Shown: positions 9,008-17,539 of the stretch, piece by piece
Layout of the letters: the number at the start of each line of letters is the position of its first letter
Position numbering within the stretch: position 1 is the first letter of the stretch
NCBI RefSeq assembly: GCF_007829835.1
Contig: NZ_VIWP01000003.1
Span: forward strand, 496,001-560,000
DNA length: 64,000 bases
Source of the DNA: Neorhizobium alkalisoli
GTDB taxonomy: Bacteria > Pseudomonadota > Alphaproteobacteria > Rhizobiales > Rhizobiaceae
Reading direction: 5' to 3'
Program-made: the position numbers and the translations under genes
Notes under the pieces: generated by a model
Told to the model about the DNA's origin: nothing
Seen by the model: only the letters and a program-made list of their open reading frames with translations
Database searches by the model: none

Positions 9008-9448
9008 TTGAAAGTGCAGGTTCTCGGCTTCCCTCACGATGTAGGGACCAGCCATAAGCGGCACGGATATACGCGCAAGGGCATCGTTGGCCCCGGTGTC
9101 GGCCTGTGTGGTTTCTGGCGAATAGAGCTGGACAGCGGCCTTGTTTTTGCGACAGCCGGACTTTTCCATATTTTTGAGCTCGAACCCCGCGAAGGGCCGG
9201 TCAACCTCGTCCAGCTGTGCGAGCGCATTCATCCCGAAGACCTTCCACGATTGCTGAAGGTTTTTGAAAATGCCGGCAGCGAGAAGAGCGATTACAGCTG
9301 CGCATTCAGGGTGCGCCGCAGCGGCGGGCGTTACCAGCTGGCCCAGGCGATGGGAACCTTTCAGCCCGTCTGCGGCGATGCAGGCGCCATCATCGGCATG
9401 ACCTTCGAGAGCGCCTCCGAACGGCCGCATGTCGGCAGCCGTTCGTAA
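9008..9448 (+). CDS. Small single-PAS-domain protein, TTG start
   Basis: 146 residues. The region GLCGFWRIELDSGLVFATAGLFHIFEL, continuing to LVQLCERIHPEDLPRLLKVFE and YSCAFRVRRSGGRYQLAQAMG, follows the PAS_3 fold pattern from about 30 to 135. There is no output domain or membrane segment. The TTG at 9008 is preceded by AGGGGA at suitable spacing, while the nearby ATG at 9004 opens a frame that stops after 17 codons. It starts 31 bp after the LuxR stop and probably shares its transcript, so it may be a sensor partner or modulator of that regulator (inference). Confidence 0.72.
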   Translation: MKVQVLGFPHDVGTSHKRHGYTRKGIVGPGVGLCGFWRIELDSGLVFATAGLFHIFELEPREGPVNLVQLCERIHPEDLPRLLKVFENAGSEKSDYSCAFRVRRSGGRYQLAQAMGTFQPVCGDAGAIIGMTFESASERPHVGSRS

Positions 9449-9466
9449 AGCCGATCACCTCAAAAC

Positions 9467-10651
9467 TCACCGTTCGAGCACGGCGCGCATTTCAACCAGG
9501 TTGGAACGCACCATCAGTGTATGAAAACCCATCACGGCAAGATGGCTCGGCATGATGAACCCGTCCTCGGCACCATTCGAGACGACCGTCGGCCGAACCC
9601 TCAGCGCCGCCCGGAAGCGTGACAGGGTCTCGTTCCAGATCTGGCTGAGATTGCGCTCGCGGATGACCTGCGAGAAATCCGCTCCCGCGCCGGACAGCAC
9701 GGCGTAATAGCCGTAGAGCTGGCCATAGGCGAACCAGAACCGGTCATCCGCCCGCGTATCGAACCAGCCGGCCGCATGATTTTCCGAGCGGTCGCGCAGG
9801 ATCGCCGCCGTGCCGCCGAGATCGTTGGCAATCCGGTCGATGAACTGCACGAAATTGTCGGCGCGACCATCGAATGTCGCGTTGCAGGAAGAAAGGTCGG
9901 CATTGAAGCCTTTAAGCTTCTGGATGGCGGTGCGGTAATAGCTCGGCGTCGGCGTTTTGAAGCCGAACGGATCGAGCCCGAAATACCAGGAATATTCGTC
10001 GAACTGCAGGTTTCCGCGTGCATCCTGCAGATTGCTGTTGATGCCCGACGTGCCACGCACGCGCCCAAGCGTATCGACCAGTTCCGACGAGGTGCGCCGC
10101 ACGGCCTGATTGACGCCGCGCTGGAACGAGGCCTTGTTGTCGAGGAACGGCGTGTGATCCCAGTCGATGCCGAACAGGCCGATCTTGTAGAGCACCATGG
10201 ACGAGATCCAGGCATTCTGATTGACATTCATGTCGGTCAGATCCGCCGCTGCCTCGACGATCGCCGAGGGCTGGCACTGCCGCGCAGCAGCAGCAACGGC
10301 AGGCGCCTGCGCTGTCGTGGCGGGCGTACCGGCAGTGGGAGCTGCGCCGGCGGCGGGCAATTCCTGCCCCGGCGGCACCGTCCGTTCGGACCAGCGATAG
10401 GCATCGACGAAATTCGGGTTGAACCCTGTCCAGACCTGCGTCTGCCAGAAGAAATAGCCATAAAGCGAGAGAAGGCAGACGAGGACGACGATGATCGGTC
10501 CCTTGATCAGCCAGTGACGCTCGCCATACCAACCGGTCGCAGCCCGAAGCGGCCAGAACAGCCATGCTGCGAAAATCCCGATACCCCTGCCGATTGCCCG
10601 GCCCAGACGTTGGAAAAAGGCGGTCACTCGGTCAGTCATCCGATCGGGCAT
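9467..10651 (-). CDS. DUF2333 family membrane-anchored protein
   Basis: 394 residues. One N-terminal membrane segment lies at about 50-70 (GPIIVVLVCLLSLYGYFFW) after a basic, aromatic-rich cytoplasmic tail. An Ala/Pro-rich linker at about 95-120 leads to a periplasmic domain of about 270 residues. The domain has the DUF2333 blocks (NQNAWISSMVLYKIGLFGID, YSWYFGLDPFGFKTPTPSYY, GWFDTRADDRFWFAYGQLYG). The function of the family is unknown. The next gene on the same strand is another uncharacterised protein 118 bp upstream. Confidence 0.87.
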   Translation of the reverse strand: MPDRMTDRVTAFFQRLGRAIGRGIGIFAAWLFWPLRAATGWYGERHWLIKGPIIVVLVCLLSLYGYFFWQTQVWTGFNPNFVDAYRWSERTVPPGQELPAAGAAPTAGTPATTAQAPAVAAAARQCQPSAIVEAAADLTDMNVNQNAWISSMVLYKIGLFGIDWDHTPFLDNKASFQRGVNQAVRRTSSELVDTLGRVRGTSGINSNLQDARGNLQFDEYSWYFGLDPFGFKTPTPSYYRTAIQKLKGFNADLSSCNATFDGRADNFVQFIDRIANDLGGTAAILRDRSENHAAGWFDTRADDRFWFAYGQLYGYYAVLSGAGADFSQVIRERNLSQIWNETLSRFRAALRVRPTVVSNGAEDGFIMPSHLAVMGFHTLMVRSNLVEMRAVLER

Positions 10652-10769
10652 CCTTGTCTCCTCAATGGCGGCTCAATGGTGGTCGGCTGTGCCCTTCACT
10701 TATGGCTCGCGACCGCCATGCACAACACCCGGCGCTTTAAAAACGCCAGGGTTGCGGCAAAGCGCCCAA

Positions 10770-11834
10770 TCAGCGACCGCCCGACGGCCGAAAAGTCCGG
10801 ATCCTGCGCGAAAGAAATATGCCCTCCTGCACCTCACCCTCCGGCTCTTCCTGTGTCTGGACGAAGAGTTCGACAAAGGCATGATCGACAATCCGCCGCC
10901 GACGTCCCTCGCCGGGTGCCACGAGGCGGTTGTTGCGATAGCGCTCCACCGCGTCCGCCAGGTTCGGCAAGGCGCCGCCATCCGGCAGCGCCCGGTCACC
11001 ATCGCCGTCGATCTCGGCCAGCGCCCGGTAGAGGATCAGAAATTCCTCCGCATCGAGCTGCAGCTTGTGGGAGACGGTATCCAGCGCCACGACCTGCGCG
11101 TTGAGCATCCTGCTCAGCGAAAGACCGGCACCGACCAGCCGCTCCGTCGCGGCAACAGCTTCGAGACCCGACATCACGCCGACCGCGTCCTTCTCGAAGG
11201 TATCTTTGAATTTCCCGTCCTGGCCGCCGGCCTGCGGAGCCGGCCCGGTCGCCGCCTTCTCCCGGCCTGCAACACCTTGCCCACTCTCATCCTGCCCGGA
11301 GAAAGAGCGAACCAGCTCGGGCCGATGCGCGGCAAGCTCCGTCAGCAGGCTTTCAAGAACCTGACGTCGACCGGAAAGAAAGCCGCGTTCCTCAAACACT
11401 GCGCCCTGAAGATGATCGGCACGTGCGAGCAGGCCGGCGAGATGCTGCGGATTGACCCGCCGCTCGAACCGCCGCTTCTGCCTTTTTCTGACAGCCGATT
11501 TCAACAGGAAGCCGATCGCGCTATCCAACCGGCTCGGCATTTCACGACTATCGAAGGCCGTCCTGATCTCGCCAAGCGCAGCCCCGAGCGCCAAAACTTC
11601 TTCTGCCAGAATGGCTTCGGCAGGCGCCCAGGTGGCGGCAATTCTACGCTGCCGCGCCGCCTCCCCGCCGATTACATTGCCATCCGGGATCCGGCTTTGG
11701 GCAGCCGCCTCGCGAAACATCGCTTCGGACTGCCCGACATCCTCGCGCATGGCCGTAACCAGAGCGCCGAAACGGCCCATGTTTTCGTCAAAACTTTTTC
11801 TCGCCCCCACGCCCAGTTCCTCCAACACAGGCAT
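10770..11834 (-). CDS. Uncharacterised protein, 354 residues
   Basis: I do not recognise the family. The product is Ala/Glu/Arg/Leu-rich and mostly helical in appearance, with no signal peptide or membrane segment. It has a strongly basic stretch near residues 112-128 (KSAVRKRQKRRFERRVN) and a Gln/Gly/Lys-rich loop near 210-240. Amphipathic helices around 45-100 could form a coiled coil. An upstream ATG at 11918 would add 28 residues, but those codons are unlike the rest (low third-position GC), so 11834 is preferred; neither start has a strong ribosome site. It lies directly upstream of the DUF2333 gene and may be co-transcribed. Confidence 0.6.
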   Translation of the reverse strand: MPVLEELGVGARKSFDENMGRFGALVTAMREDVGQSEAMFREAAAQSRIPDGNVIGGEAARQRRIAATWAPAEAILAEEVLALGAALGEIRTAFDSREMPSRLDSAIGFLLKSAVRKRQKRRFERRVNPQHLAGLLARADHLQGAVFEERGFLSGRRQVLESLLTELAAHRPELVRSFSGQDESGQGVAGREKAATGPAPQAGGQDGKFKDTFEKDAVGVMSGLEAVAATERLVGAGLSLSRMLNAQVVALDTVSHKLQLDAEEFLILYRALAEIDGDGDRALPDGGALPNLADAVERYRNNRLVAPGEGRRRRIVDHAFVELFVQTQEEPEGEVQEGIFLSRRIRTFRPSGGR

Positions 11835-12056
11835 TGGAGAGGAAAGATAGCGGAGAACGAAAAATTCGCCAGAGCATGTAACGACGAAGATACGTCGTTT
11901 AGGTGGACCCAAAACCATCCAGTAAAGAACAGTAGGAGACTGGTTTTTGATGAAAGCCGAAACGCAAGATCAAGCAGGCAGCAAGCCATCTGGTCGATCA
12001 GTCATCCAACTAAACCAATGAACGGGCGCAGGTGGAGAAACCGAGGTTATTTCTAC

Positions 12057-12638
12057 TCAATCGCACCGCATCTTATCGGCCCAGTGCCGCCGGCACAGCG
12101 ACACGTAGCGGTCATTGCCGCCGACCTCGACCTGCGCCCCTTCGCGCAATGCCTCGCCACTCTCGTCGACACGCACCACCATCGTCGCCTTGCGGCCGCA
12201 GAAGCAGATGGTACGGACCTCGCGCAGCTCGTCGGCGATGGCCAAAAGCTCCAGCGAGCCGGGAAACAGCTTTCCCTGAAAATCGGTACGAAGGCCGTAA
12301 GCCATGACCGGAATGCCGACGCGATCGGTGATCCGTGCCAGCTGCCAGACCTGTTCGGGCGACAGGAACTGCGCCTCGTCAACGAAGACGCAGGCGATCG
12401 GCTCGGCCGCATGCATGTCGGAAATCAGCGCAAACAGATCATCGCCCGCCGTAAACGGCGTCGCCGGCGATGAAAGGCCGATGCGGGATCCGACCCGGCC
12501 CTTGCCGGCCCGCTCGTCGAAGGATGCGACAAATATCTCGGTGCGCATGCCGCGCTCCTGATAATTGTAGGAGGCCTGCAAAAGCATGGTCGATTTGCCG
12601 GCATTCATCGTCGCGTAGTTGAAATAGAGCTTGGCCAT
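12057..12638 (-). CDS. tdk: Thymidine kinase
   Basis: Phosphorylates thymidine to dTMP with ATP in the nucleotide salvage pathway. The 193 residues match the type II (bacterial) enzyme length. The P-loop is NAGKST at residues 12-17 within YFNYATMNAGKSTMLLQ. The Walker B / catalytic block VFVDEAQFL is at about 84-92, and the C-terminal lasso region has the zinc-ligand pair CFCGRKA with a later Cys (SLCRRHW). It is monocistronic, with a divergent choX on the other side. Confidence 0.96.
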   Translation of the reverse strand: MAKLYFNYATMNAGKSTMLLQASYNYQERGMRTEIFVASFDERAGKGRVGSRIGLSSPATPFTAGDDLFALISDMHAAEPIACVFVDEAQFLSPEQVWQLARITDRVGIPVMAYGLRTDFQGKLFPGSLELLAIADELREVRTICFCGRKATMVVRVDESGEALREGAQVEVGGNDRYVSLCRRHWADKMRCD

Positions 12639-12833
12639 GCCAGCCTTCTGAAACCGAAAGCCGCGAAGGAAAAGACGTTTTCGGGGGAACCCACAAAAAA
12701 ACTCTCCCCCGACTTCCGCTACCTGCGGCTATCGATGTCGCAAATCGCCACTCTCAGCGCGCGATTACGCATGCTTGCCTGTTCCGGAGAGATATTGATA
12801 ATGGTCAGAACACTAAACGGGGAAGAACATAAG

Positions 12834-13787
12834 ATGACCATCACCTTTTCGCTGAAGACCGTTTTTGCCGCAGCCGCCTCCATGCTCGTTCTGGCCGGCA
12901 CTGCCAAGGCCGCAGAACCGGAAAGCTGTGGCACCGTCCGTTTCGCCGATGTCGGCTGGACCGACATTACCGCAACGACCGCCACCGCCTCCGTTATCCT
13001 GAAGGCGCTCGGCTACCAGACCGACATCAAGGTTCTCTCCGTACCGGTCACCTATTCCTCGCTGAAGAACAAGGATATCGACGTTTTCCTCGGCAACTGG
13101 ATGCCGACCCAGGAAGCCGATGTGCGCCCCTTCCTGAATGACAAGAGCGTCGAATCCTTCGGCCCGAACCTCGTCGGCGCCAAGTATACGCTCGCCACCA
13201 ATGCCAAGGGCGCCGAACTCGGCATCAAGGACTTCAAGGATATCGCCGGCAAGGCCGACGCGCTGGAAGGCAAGATCTACGGCATCGAGCCGGGCAATGA
13301 CGGCAACCGCCTGATCCTCGGCATGATCGAGAAGAACACCTTTGGCCTCGGCAAGCTGCAGGTCGTCGAATCCTCCGAACAGGGCATGCTCGCCCAGGTC
13401 GCCCGCGCCGACAAGGCCGGCCAGCCGGTCGTTTTCCTCGGCTGGGAACCGCACCCGATGAACGCCAATTTCAAGCTGACCTACCTGACCGGCGGCGATG
13501 ACGTCTTCGGCCCGAACTTTGGTGGCGCCGAGGTCTATACCAATATCCGCGCCGGTTATACGCAGGAATGCACCAATGTCGGCACCTTCATCAAGAACCT
13601 GAAGTTCTCGCTGCCGATGGAAAACCAGATCATGGGCGGCATCCTGAACGACAGCGAAGAGCCGGAAGCAGCCGCAACCGCCTGGCTGAAGAAGAACGGC
13701 GCGGCTGTCACGCCCTGGCTCGCCGGCGTCACCACCAAGGACGGCAAGCCGGCCGAAACTGCGGTCAAGGCCAAGCTCGGCCTCTAA
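12834..13787 (+). CDS. choX: Choline ABC transporter, periplasmic binding protein
   Basis: Captures choline (weakly betaines) in the periplasm for the ChoWV importer. 317 residues with a signal peptide of about 23 (ends GTAKA/AEPES). The aromatic residues that form the quaternary-ammonium cage in ChoX are in conserved contexts: FADVGWTD, FLGNWMP, GAKYTL and FLGWEPHP. The ATG at 12834 follows GGGGAAG; a start at 12801 would add 11 residues before the signal peptide and is less likely. First gene of choXWV. Confidence 0.95.
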   Translation: MTITFSLKTVFAAAASMLVLAGTAKAAEPESCGTVRFADVGWTDITATTATASVILKALGYQTDIKVLSVPVTYSSLKNKDIDVFLGNWMPTQEADVRPFLNDKSVESFGPNLVGAKYTLATNAKGAELGIKDFKDIAGKADALEGKIYGIEPGNDGNRLILGMIEKNTFGLGKLQVVESSEQGMLAQVARADKAGQPVVFLGWEPHPMNANFKLTYLTGGDDVFGPNFGGAEVYTNIRAGYTQECTNVGTFIKNLKFSLPMENQIMGGILNDSEEPEAAATAWLKKNGAAVTPWLAGVTTKDGKPAETAVKAKLGL

Positions 13788-13953
13788 AAAAACCAGGAGC
13801 ATGTCGCGCAGACCGCCCGGCGGCTTTGCGGCAAAGTCATGCAACGAAACAGAAGCCTGGACGCGATGCGTTCCAGGTCACGTAACGGGTCCCGGCCGCT
13901 GATGCGGCCGGATTGACCTGACCGGCACCCCTTGATCAGGACGGGACGAACAC

Positions 13954-14817
13954 GTGGACTGGCTTCCCGAATGGCTGGTGGATTCCACCGGAAAATTGCG
14001 GCTCGGCATATGGGCCAAGGACTGCGTCGACTGGCTGACCACCAATGCCGACTGGTTCTTCAACTGGTTGTCGAAGTGTCTTTCGGCGGTCATCAACGCG
14101 CTGCTTTTCGTCCTGCAATGGCCGAATGCCTTCGTTCTGATCGCCATCGTCACGCTGATCGCCTTTGCCTTTCGCCGCTCCTATTCGGTCGCGGGCTTCA
14201 CGCTGATCGGCCTGCTTCTGATCTATAACCAGGGCTACTGGAAGGAAACGACGGAGACGCTGGCGCTGGTGCTTGCCGCCTCCGCCGTCTGCATGCTGGT
14301 CGGCATTCCGATCGGCATCGCCTGTGCCCGCCGGCCCTGGCTCTACGAAGTCCTGCGGCCGATCCTCGACCTGATGCAGACGATCCCGACCTTCGTTTAC
14401 CTGATCCCGGCACTGATCCTGTTCGGCCTCGGCATGGTGCCCGGCCTGATCGCAACCGTGATCTTCGCCATCCCCGCACCCGTCCGCCTGACGCGGCTCG
14501 GCATCATCTCGACGCCCGGCAGCCTGACGGAAGCGGCGGTTGCCTTCGGCGCGACACCATCGCAGGTGCTGCGCAAGGTCGAGCTGCCCTATGCCATGCC
14601 GCAGATCATGGCCGGCCTCACCCAGACGATCATGCTGTCTTTGTCCATGGTGGTGATTGCCGCCCTCGTCGGCGCGCCGGGCCTCGGTGTGCCGGTCGTG
14701 CGGGCGCTGAACACGGTCAATATCGCCCGCGGCTTCGATGCCGGCTTCTGCATCGTCATCCTCGCCATCATCCTCGACCGCATGTTCCGCACCGCCGAGC
14801 CGGGAGGCAAGTCATGA
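13954..14817 (+). CDS. choW: Choline ABC transporter, permease
   Basis: Inner-membrane permease, 287 residues, with about six or seven membrane segments and the binding-protein-dependent permease signature near 190-215 (EAAVAFGATPSQVLRKVELP). It forms the channel for ChoX-delivered choline. The start is a GTG at 13954 preceded by GGACGGGACGAA; this gives the expected MDWLPEWLVD N-terminus. Its last four bases overlap the choV start (ATGA), implying translational coupling. A 166-bp gap with GC-rich hairpins separates it from choX; such a gap is common after abundant binding-protein genes. Confidence 0.94.
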   Translation: MDWLPEWLVDSTGKLRLGIWAKDCVDWLTTNADWFFNWLSKCLSAVINALLFVLQWPNAFVLIAIVTLIAFAFRRSYSVAGFTLIGLLLIYNQGYWKETTETLALVLAASAVCMLVGIPIGIACARRPWLYEVLRPILDLMQTIPTFVYLIPALILFGLGMVPGLIATVIFAIPAPVRLTRLGIISTPGSLTEAAVAFGATPSQVLRKVELPYAMPQIMAGLTQTIMLSLSMVVIAALVGAPGLGVPVVRALNTVNIARGFDAGFCIVILAIILDRMFRTAEPGGKS

Positions 14818-15878
14818 GCGAGATCGCAAAGGACGCCGTCACCTTCGGCAATGTCGACATCATTTTCGGCGATCACCCCGAACGGGCCATTCCACTGCTC
14901 GATCAGGGCCGCACGCGCGACGAAATCGCCGCTGAAACCGGCATCGTGCTCGGCGTCGCCAATGCCTCGCTGTCCATCCGCGAGGGCGAGATCCTCGTCC
15001 TTATGGGCCTGTCCGGCTCCGGAAAGTCGACACTTCTGCGCGCCGTCAACGGCCTAGCCCCCGTCGTGCGCGGCACCGTCAGTGTCGCAACGCCAAGCGG
15101 CCCGGTCGATCCCTACCGGGCCAGCGCCCGCACTCTGCGGGATCTGCGCATGCACACCGTCTCCATGGTTTTTCAGCAGTTCGGCCTCCTGCCCTGGCGC
15201 ACGGTTGCCGAAAATGTCGGCTTCGGCCTCGAACTTGCCGGCGTCTCTGAAAAGGACCGCAAGGCGCGCGTTGCCGAACAGCTCGACCTCGTCAACCTGT
15301 CGCAATGGCGTGACCGCAAGGTCGGCGAGCTTTCGGGCGGCATGCAGCAGCGTGTCGGCCTTGCCCGCGCCTTTGCCACCGGCGCGCCGATCCTGTTGAT
15401 GGACGAGCCCTTCTCGGCGCTCGACCCCTTGATCCGCACCCGTCTTCAGGACGAGCTTCTGGAATTCCAGCGACGGCTGAAAAAGACCATCCTCTTCGTC
15501 AGCCACGATCTCGACGAGGCGTTCCGCATCGGCAACCGCATCGCCATCATGGAAGGCGGCCGCATCGTCCAGTGCGGCACGCCGCGCGATATCGTCCGCG
15601 AGCCGGCCGACCAGTATGTCGCCGATTTCGTCCAGCACATGAACCCGATCGGCGTGCTGACCGCAGCCGATGTCATGCGCCCCGGCGTATCGGGCGAAGC
15701 CGGAAACCATCCTGTCAGCGCCACCGCGCGCAGCGAAACGCCGCTGGTCGATATCCTCGATGCGCTGTCGCGCCAGCAGGGCGCCGTCGCCGTTGTCGAC
15801 AATGGCACGATCGTCGGCACGATTTCCGCCGACGACGTCGTTTCCGGTCTCACCCGCCATCGCCGCAGAGGCGAATGA
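14814..15878 (+). CDS. choV: Choline ABC transporter, ATPase
   Basis: ATP-hydrolysing subunit of the choline importer, on the cytoplasmic face with ChoW. 354 residues. Walker A is GLSGSGKST near 65-73, the Q-loop FQQFG near 122-126, the signature LSGGMQQRV near 178-186, Walker B ILLMDEP near 198-204, and the switch His in FVSHDLDEA. A C-terminal CBS-like half (about 275-345) is typical of the glycine-betaine/choline (OtaA-type) importers and is linked to regulation by osmolarity in relatives. Last gene of choXWV. Confidence 0.95.
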   Translation: MSEIAKDAVTFGNVDIIFGDHPERAIPLLDQGRTRDEIAAETGIVLGVANASLSIREGEILVLMGLSGSGKSTLLRAVNGLAPVVRGTVSVATPSGPVDPYRASARTLRDLRMHTVSMVFQQFGLLPWRTVAENVGFGLELAGVSEKDRKARVAEQLDLVNLSQWRDRKVGELSGGMQQRVGLARAFATGAPILLMDEPFSALDPLIRTRLQDELLEFQRRLKKTILFVSHDLDEAFRIGNRIAIMEGGRIVQCGTPRDIVREPADQYVADFVQHMNPIGVLTAADVMRPGVSGEAGNHPVSATARSETPLVDILDALSRQQGAVAVVDNGTIVGTISADDVVSGLTRHRRRGE

Positions 15879-15900
15879 CGAAAGCCAGAGATGCCAGGAC

Positions 15901-15932
15901 CGAAGAAGACGGAAGCCTTTCCGTCTTCTTCG
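15901..15932 (+). terminator. Strong hairpin after choV
   Basis: A perfect 14-bp stem, CGAAGAAGACGGAA with its complement, closes a GCCT loop. It lies 23 bp after the choV stop and before hugZ. There is no U tract, so it may be a Rho-type 3' end stabiliser rather than a classical terminator. Confidence 0.6.
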
Positions 15933-15975
15933 AAGCTCGGCCGAATGCTAGAACCTCCCTGTAGGACAGGGAGAT

Positions 15976-16548
15976 ATGAAGATGGCGGAAACACCCAACC
16001 GCGAGAATGCCAAAAGCCCGACCGCCGAAATGCCTGCAGCTGACAAGCCGAAACTCCTGCGCGATACGGATGACGATGCGCGCGCCCTCGCCCGCAAACT
16101 GCTCGGCGATGCGCGTCATATGGCGCTCGCAGTCATCGACGCCGAAACCGGCTTTCCCGCCGCAAGCCGGGTGCTGACCGGCATCGATGCCGACGGCGTC
16201 CCGGTCATCCTCGTCTCCGGCCTTGCCGGCCATACCAAGGCACTCGATTCGGATCCGCGCTGCTCGCTTCTAGCGGGTGAAACCGGCAAGGGTGATCCTC
16301 TCGCCCATCCGCGAATCATGGCGCAATGCCTCGCGCAACGAATCACCCGTGACAGCGAGGATTACGAAAGAATCCGAAAAATCTTCATCGCTCGCCACCA
16401 TAAGGCGAAACTTTACGTCGATTTTCCCGATTTTCGATTTTATCGGCTTGTGCCGCAATCGGCCCTTTTAAATGGCGGTTTCGGCCGGGCATTTGCCCTG
16501 TCCGCAAGCGAGCTGCTCGCCGAAAATCGCGGAAAAGGTGAGAAATGA
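15976..16548 (+). CDS. HugZ / pyridoxamine-phosphate-oxidase-like split-barrel protein
   Basis: 190 residues with the split-barrel flavin-binding fold of the HugZ haem-utilisation and PNPOx-like families. Family blocks are GDARHMALAVIDAETGFPAASRV (about 44-66), VSGLAGHTKALDSDPRCSLL (about 79-98), DPLAHPRIM, and the C-terminal YVDFPDFRFYRLVP. HugZ members bind haem and some degrade it; that activity is not proven for this group. ATG 15976 is the longest start, but the second ATG at 15982 has better spacing from AGGGAG. It stands alone between choV and nolR. Confidence 0.82.
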   Translation: MKMAETPNRENAKSPTAEMPAADKPKLLRDTDDDARALARKLLGDARHMALAVIDAETGFPAASRVLTGIDADGVPVILVSGLAGHTKALDSDPRCSLLAGETGKGDPLAHPRIMAQCLAQRITRDSEDYERIRKIFIARHHKAKLYVDFPDFRFYRLVPQSALLNGGFGRAFALSASELLAENRGKGEK

Positions 16549-16882
16549 AGAAAGTTGCGTTTTAAATTCAAGTACATCGAAAATCGTGCGAATACACGAA
16601 ATCAACTTACGGATGCAAGTAGAGTCCTGGTCACAAATTGCCACAAAACTGCCTTGCGCAGGTGATTCCATCCCGAATCATGTGATAAATGCCATGGCAC
16701 CTGACAATTTCACCGTGTCGACAAAAAATGTGCATCGCAACATATTTTAAAGCATTCTAAAATATTGTAGTAAGTACCCGAAATCTAGGGATATACAACT
16801 TGGCCGACTGCTGATTAAGTCCGGCCAAAGCATAACGACGACGGCCAGGGCAGAAATGCCCTGGATAGAGGGGAACGAGCAG
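16549..16882. other. AT-rich intergenic region upstream of nolR
   Basis: 334 bp with clearly lower GC than its surroundings and no plausible gene. It contains the palindrome TGCCATGGCA at 16690-16699 and the longer inverted repeat at 16744-16763 described separately. It should hold the nolR promoter. Confidence 0.6.
16744..16763. promoter_or_regulatory. Candidate NolR-box inverted repeat
   Basis: ATTTTA (16744-16749) and TAAAAT (16758-16763) form perfect arms around 8 bases. Read on the minus strand, positions 16761-16746 give TTTAG-N9-AA, which fits the NolR consensus as I remember it, (A/T)TTAG-N9-A(T/A). It lies about 120 bp before the nolR ATG, and NolR is known to repress its own gene in S. 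meliloti. Confidence 0.45.
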
Positions 16883-17206
16883 ATGGAAATGATGCAACTT
16901 TCTGAACATTCGAATGCGGCAGCGGGCCTATTGTCCGCAATGGCCAACCCGAAGCGACTGATGATTCTATGCTGCCTGGTCAAGGGCGAAGTGGCAGTGG
17001 GGGCGCTGGCCACGCAAGTCGGATTGAGCCAGTCTGCACTGTCGCAGCACCTGTCCAAGCTTCGCGCGCAGAAACTCGTCAAGACGCGCCGTGATGCACA
17101 GACGATCTATTACTCCAGCACGTCCGACTCGGTCCTTAAGGTCCTGTCGGTCCTGGAAGACATCTACTGCGCACCGCAGCAGGGCAAGACGTCGGCTGCC
17201 GCCTAA
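16883..17206 (+). CDS. nolR: NolR-type ArsR-family winged-helix regulator
   Basis: 107 residues. The core AAGLLSAMANPKRLMILCCL, then VAVGALATQVGLSQSALSQH and LSKLRAQKLVKTRRDAQTIY, is nearly superimposable on S. meliloti NolR as I recall it. NolR represses nodulation and other genes and responds to growth conditions. The recognition helix is in LSQSALSQHLSKLR (about 52-65). No ArsR metal-binding ELCVC motif is seen, although one Cys pair is present (ILCCL). The ATG at 16883 follows GAGGGGAACGAG. An upstream ATG at 16856 would put the ribosome site inside the gene. The start region is upstream of no other gene, so it is monocistronic. Confidence 0.88.
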   Translation: MEMMQLSEHSNAAAGLLSAMANPKRLMILCCLVKGEVAVGALATQVGLSQSALSQHLSKLRAQKLVKTRRDAQTIYYSSTSDSVLKVLSVLEDIYCAPQQGKTSAAA

Positions 17207-17539
17207 CCAGCGGCCCACGTTCAAAATCACGGCCCTCCCTTGAGCTTCCCGTCACGCAAGTGTCGGGGGCGAATTCTTTTACGCGCCTCATCATCCGCAG
17301 GCGTCGTCTGGAGCGGGGAGTGATATGGAACGATCTGCACCTGACGTCTCCCATGCCCATTCAGATCATGCCCCGGGCGACCGGCGCAAGTGACGAAAAT
17401 CAATTTGACGCTCAAAGATTTTGATCGATCCGGCATTTTGCGATTCGGCGATGGTGATGACATTTACCGGACCCGGTCTCTGAAGATGGTGGTTACACCC
17501 TGCGGATCAGGTCCGCAGGGCACCTGATCATTTGCTCTT
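17207..17539. other. Intergenic region between convergent nolR and hydrolase
   Basis: 333 bp between two convergent genes. I see no supportable gene. A hairpin with 9-bp arms is at its right end (17498-17520, listed separately); the rest is featureless to my reading. Confidence 0.6.
17498..17520 (-). terminator. Hairpin after the hydrolase gene
   Basis: Perfect 9-bp arms CCCTGCGGA and TCCGCAGGG around a 5-base loop, 20 bp past the hydrolase stop codon on the minus strand. No U tract follows, so termination is plausible but not certain. Confidence 0.5.

Noticed and set aside
10665-12473. 602-residue open frame opposite tdk and the 354-residue unknown
   Set aside because: Spans two minus-strand genes, one of them certain (tdk), and has no domain; a shadow of high-GC codon use.
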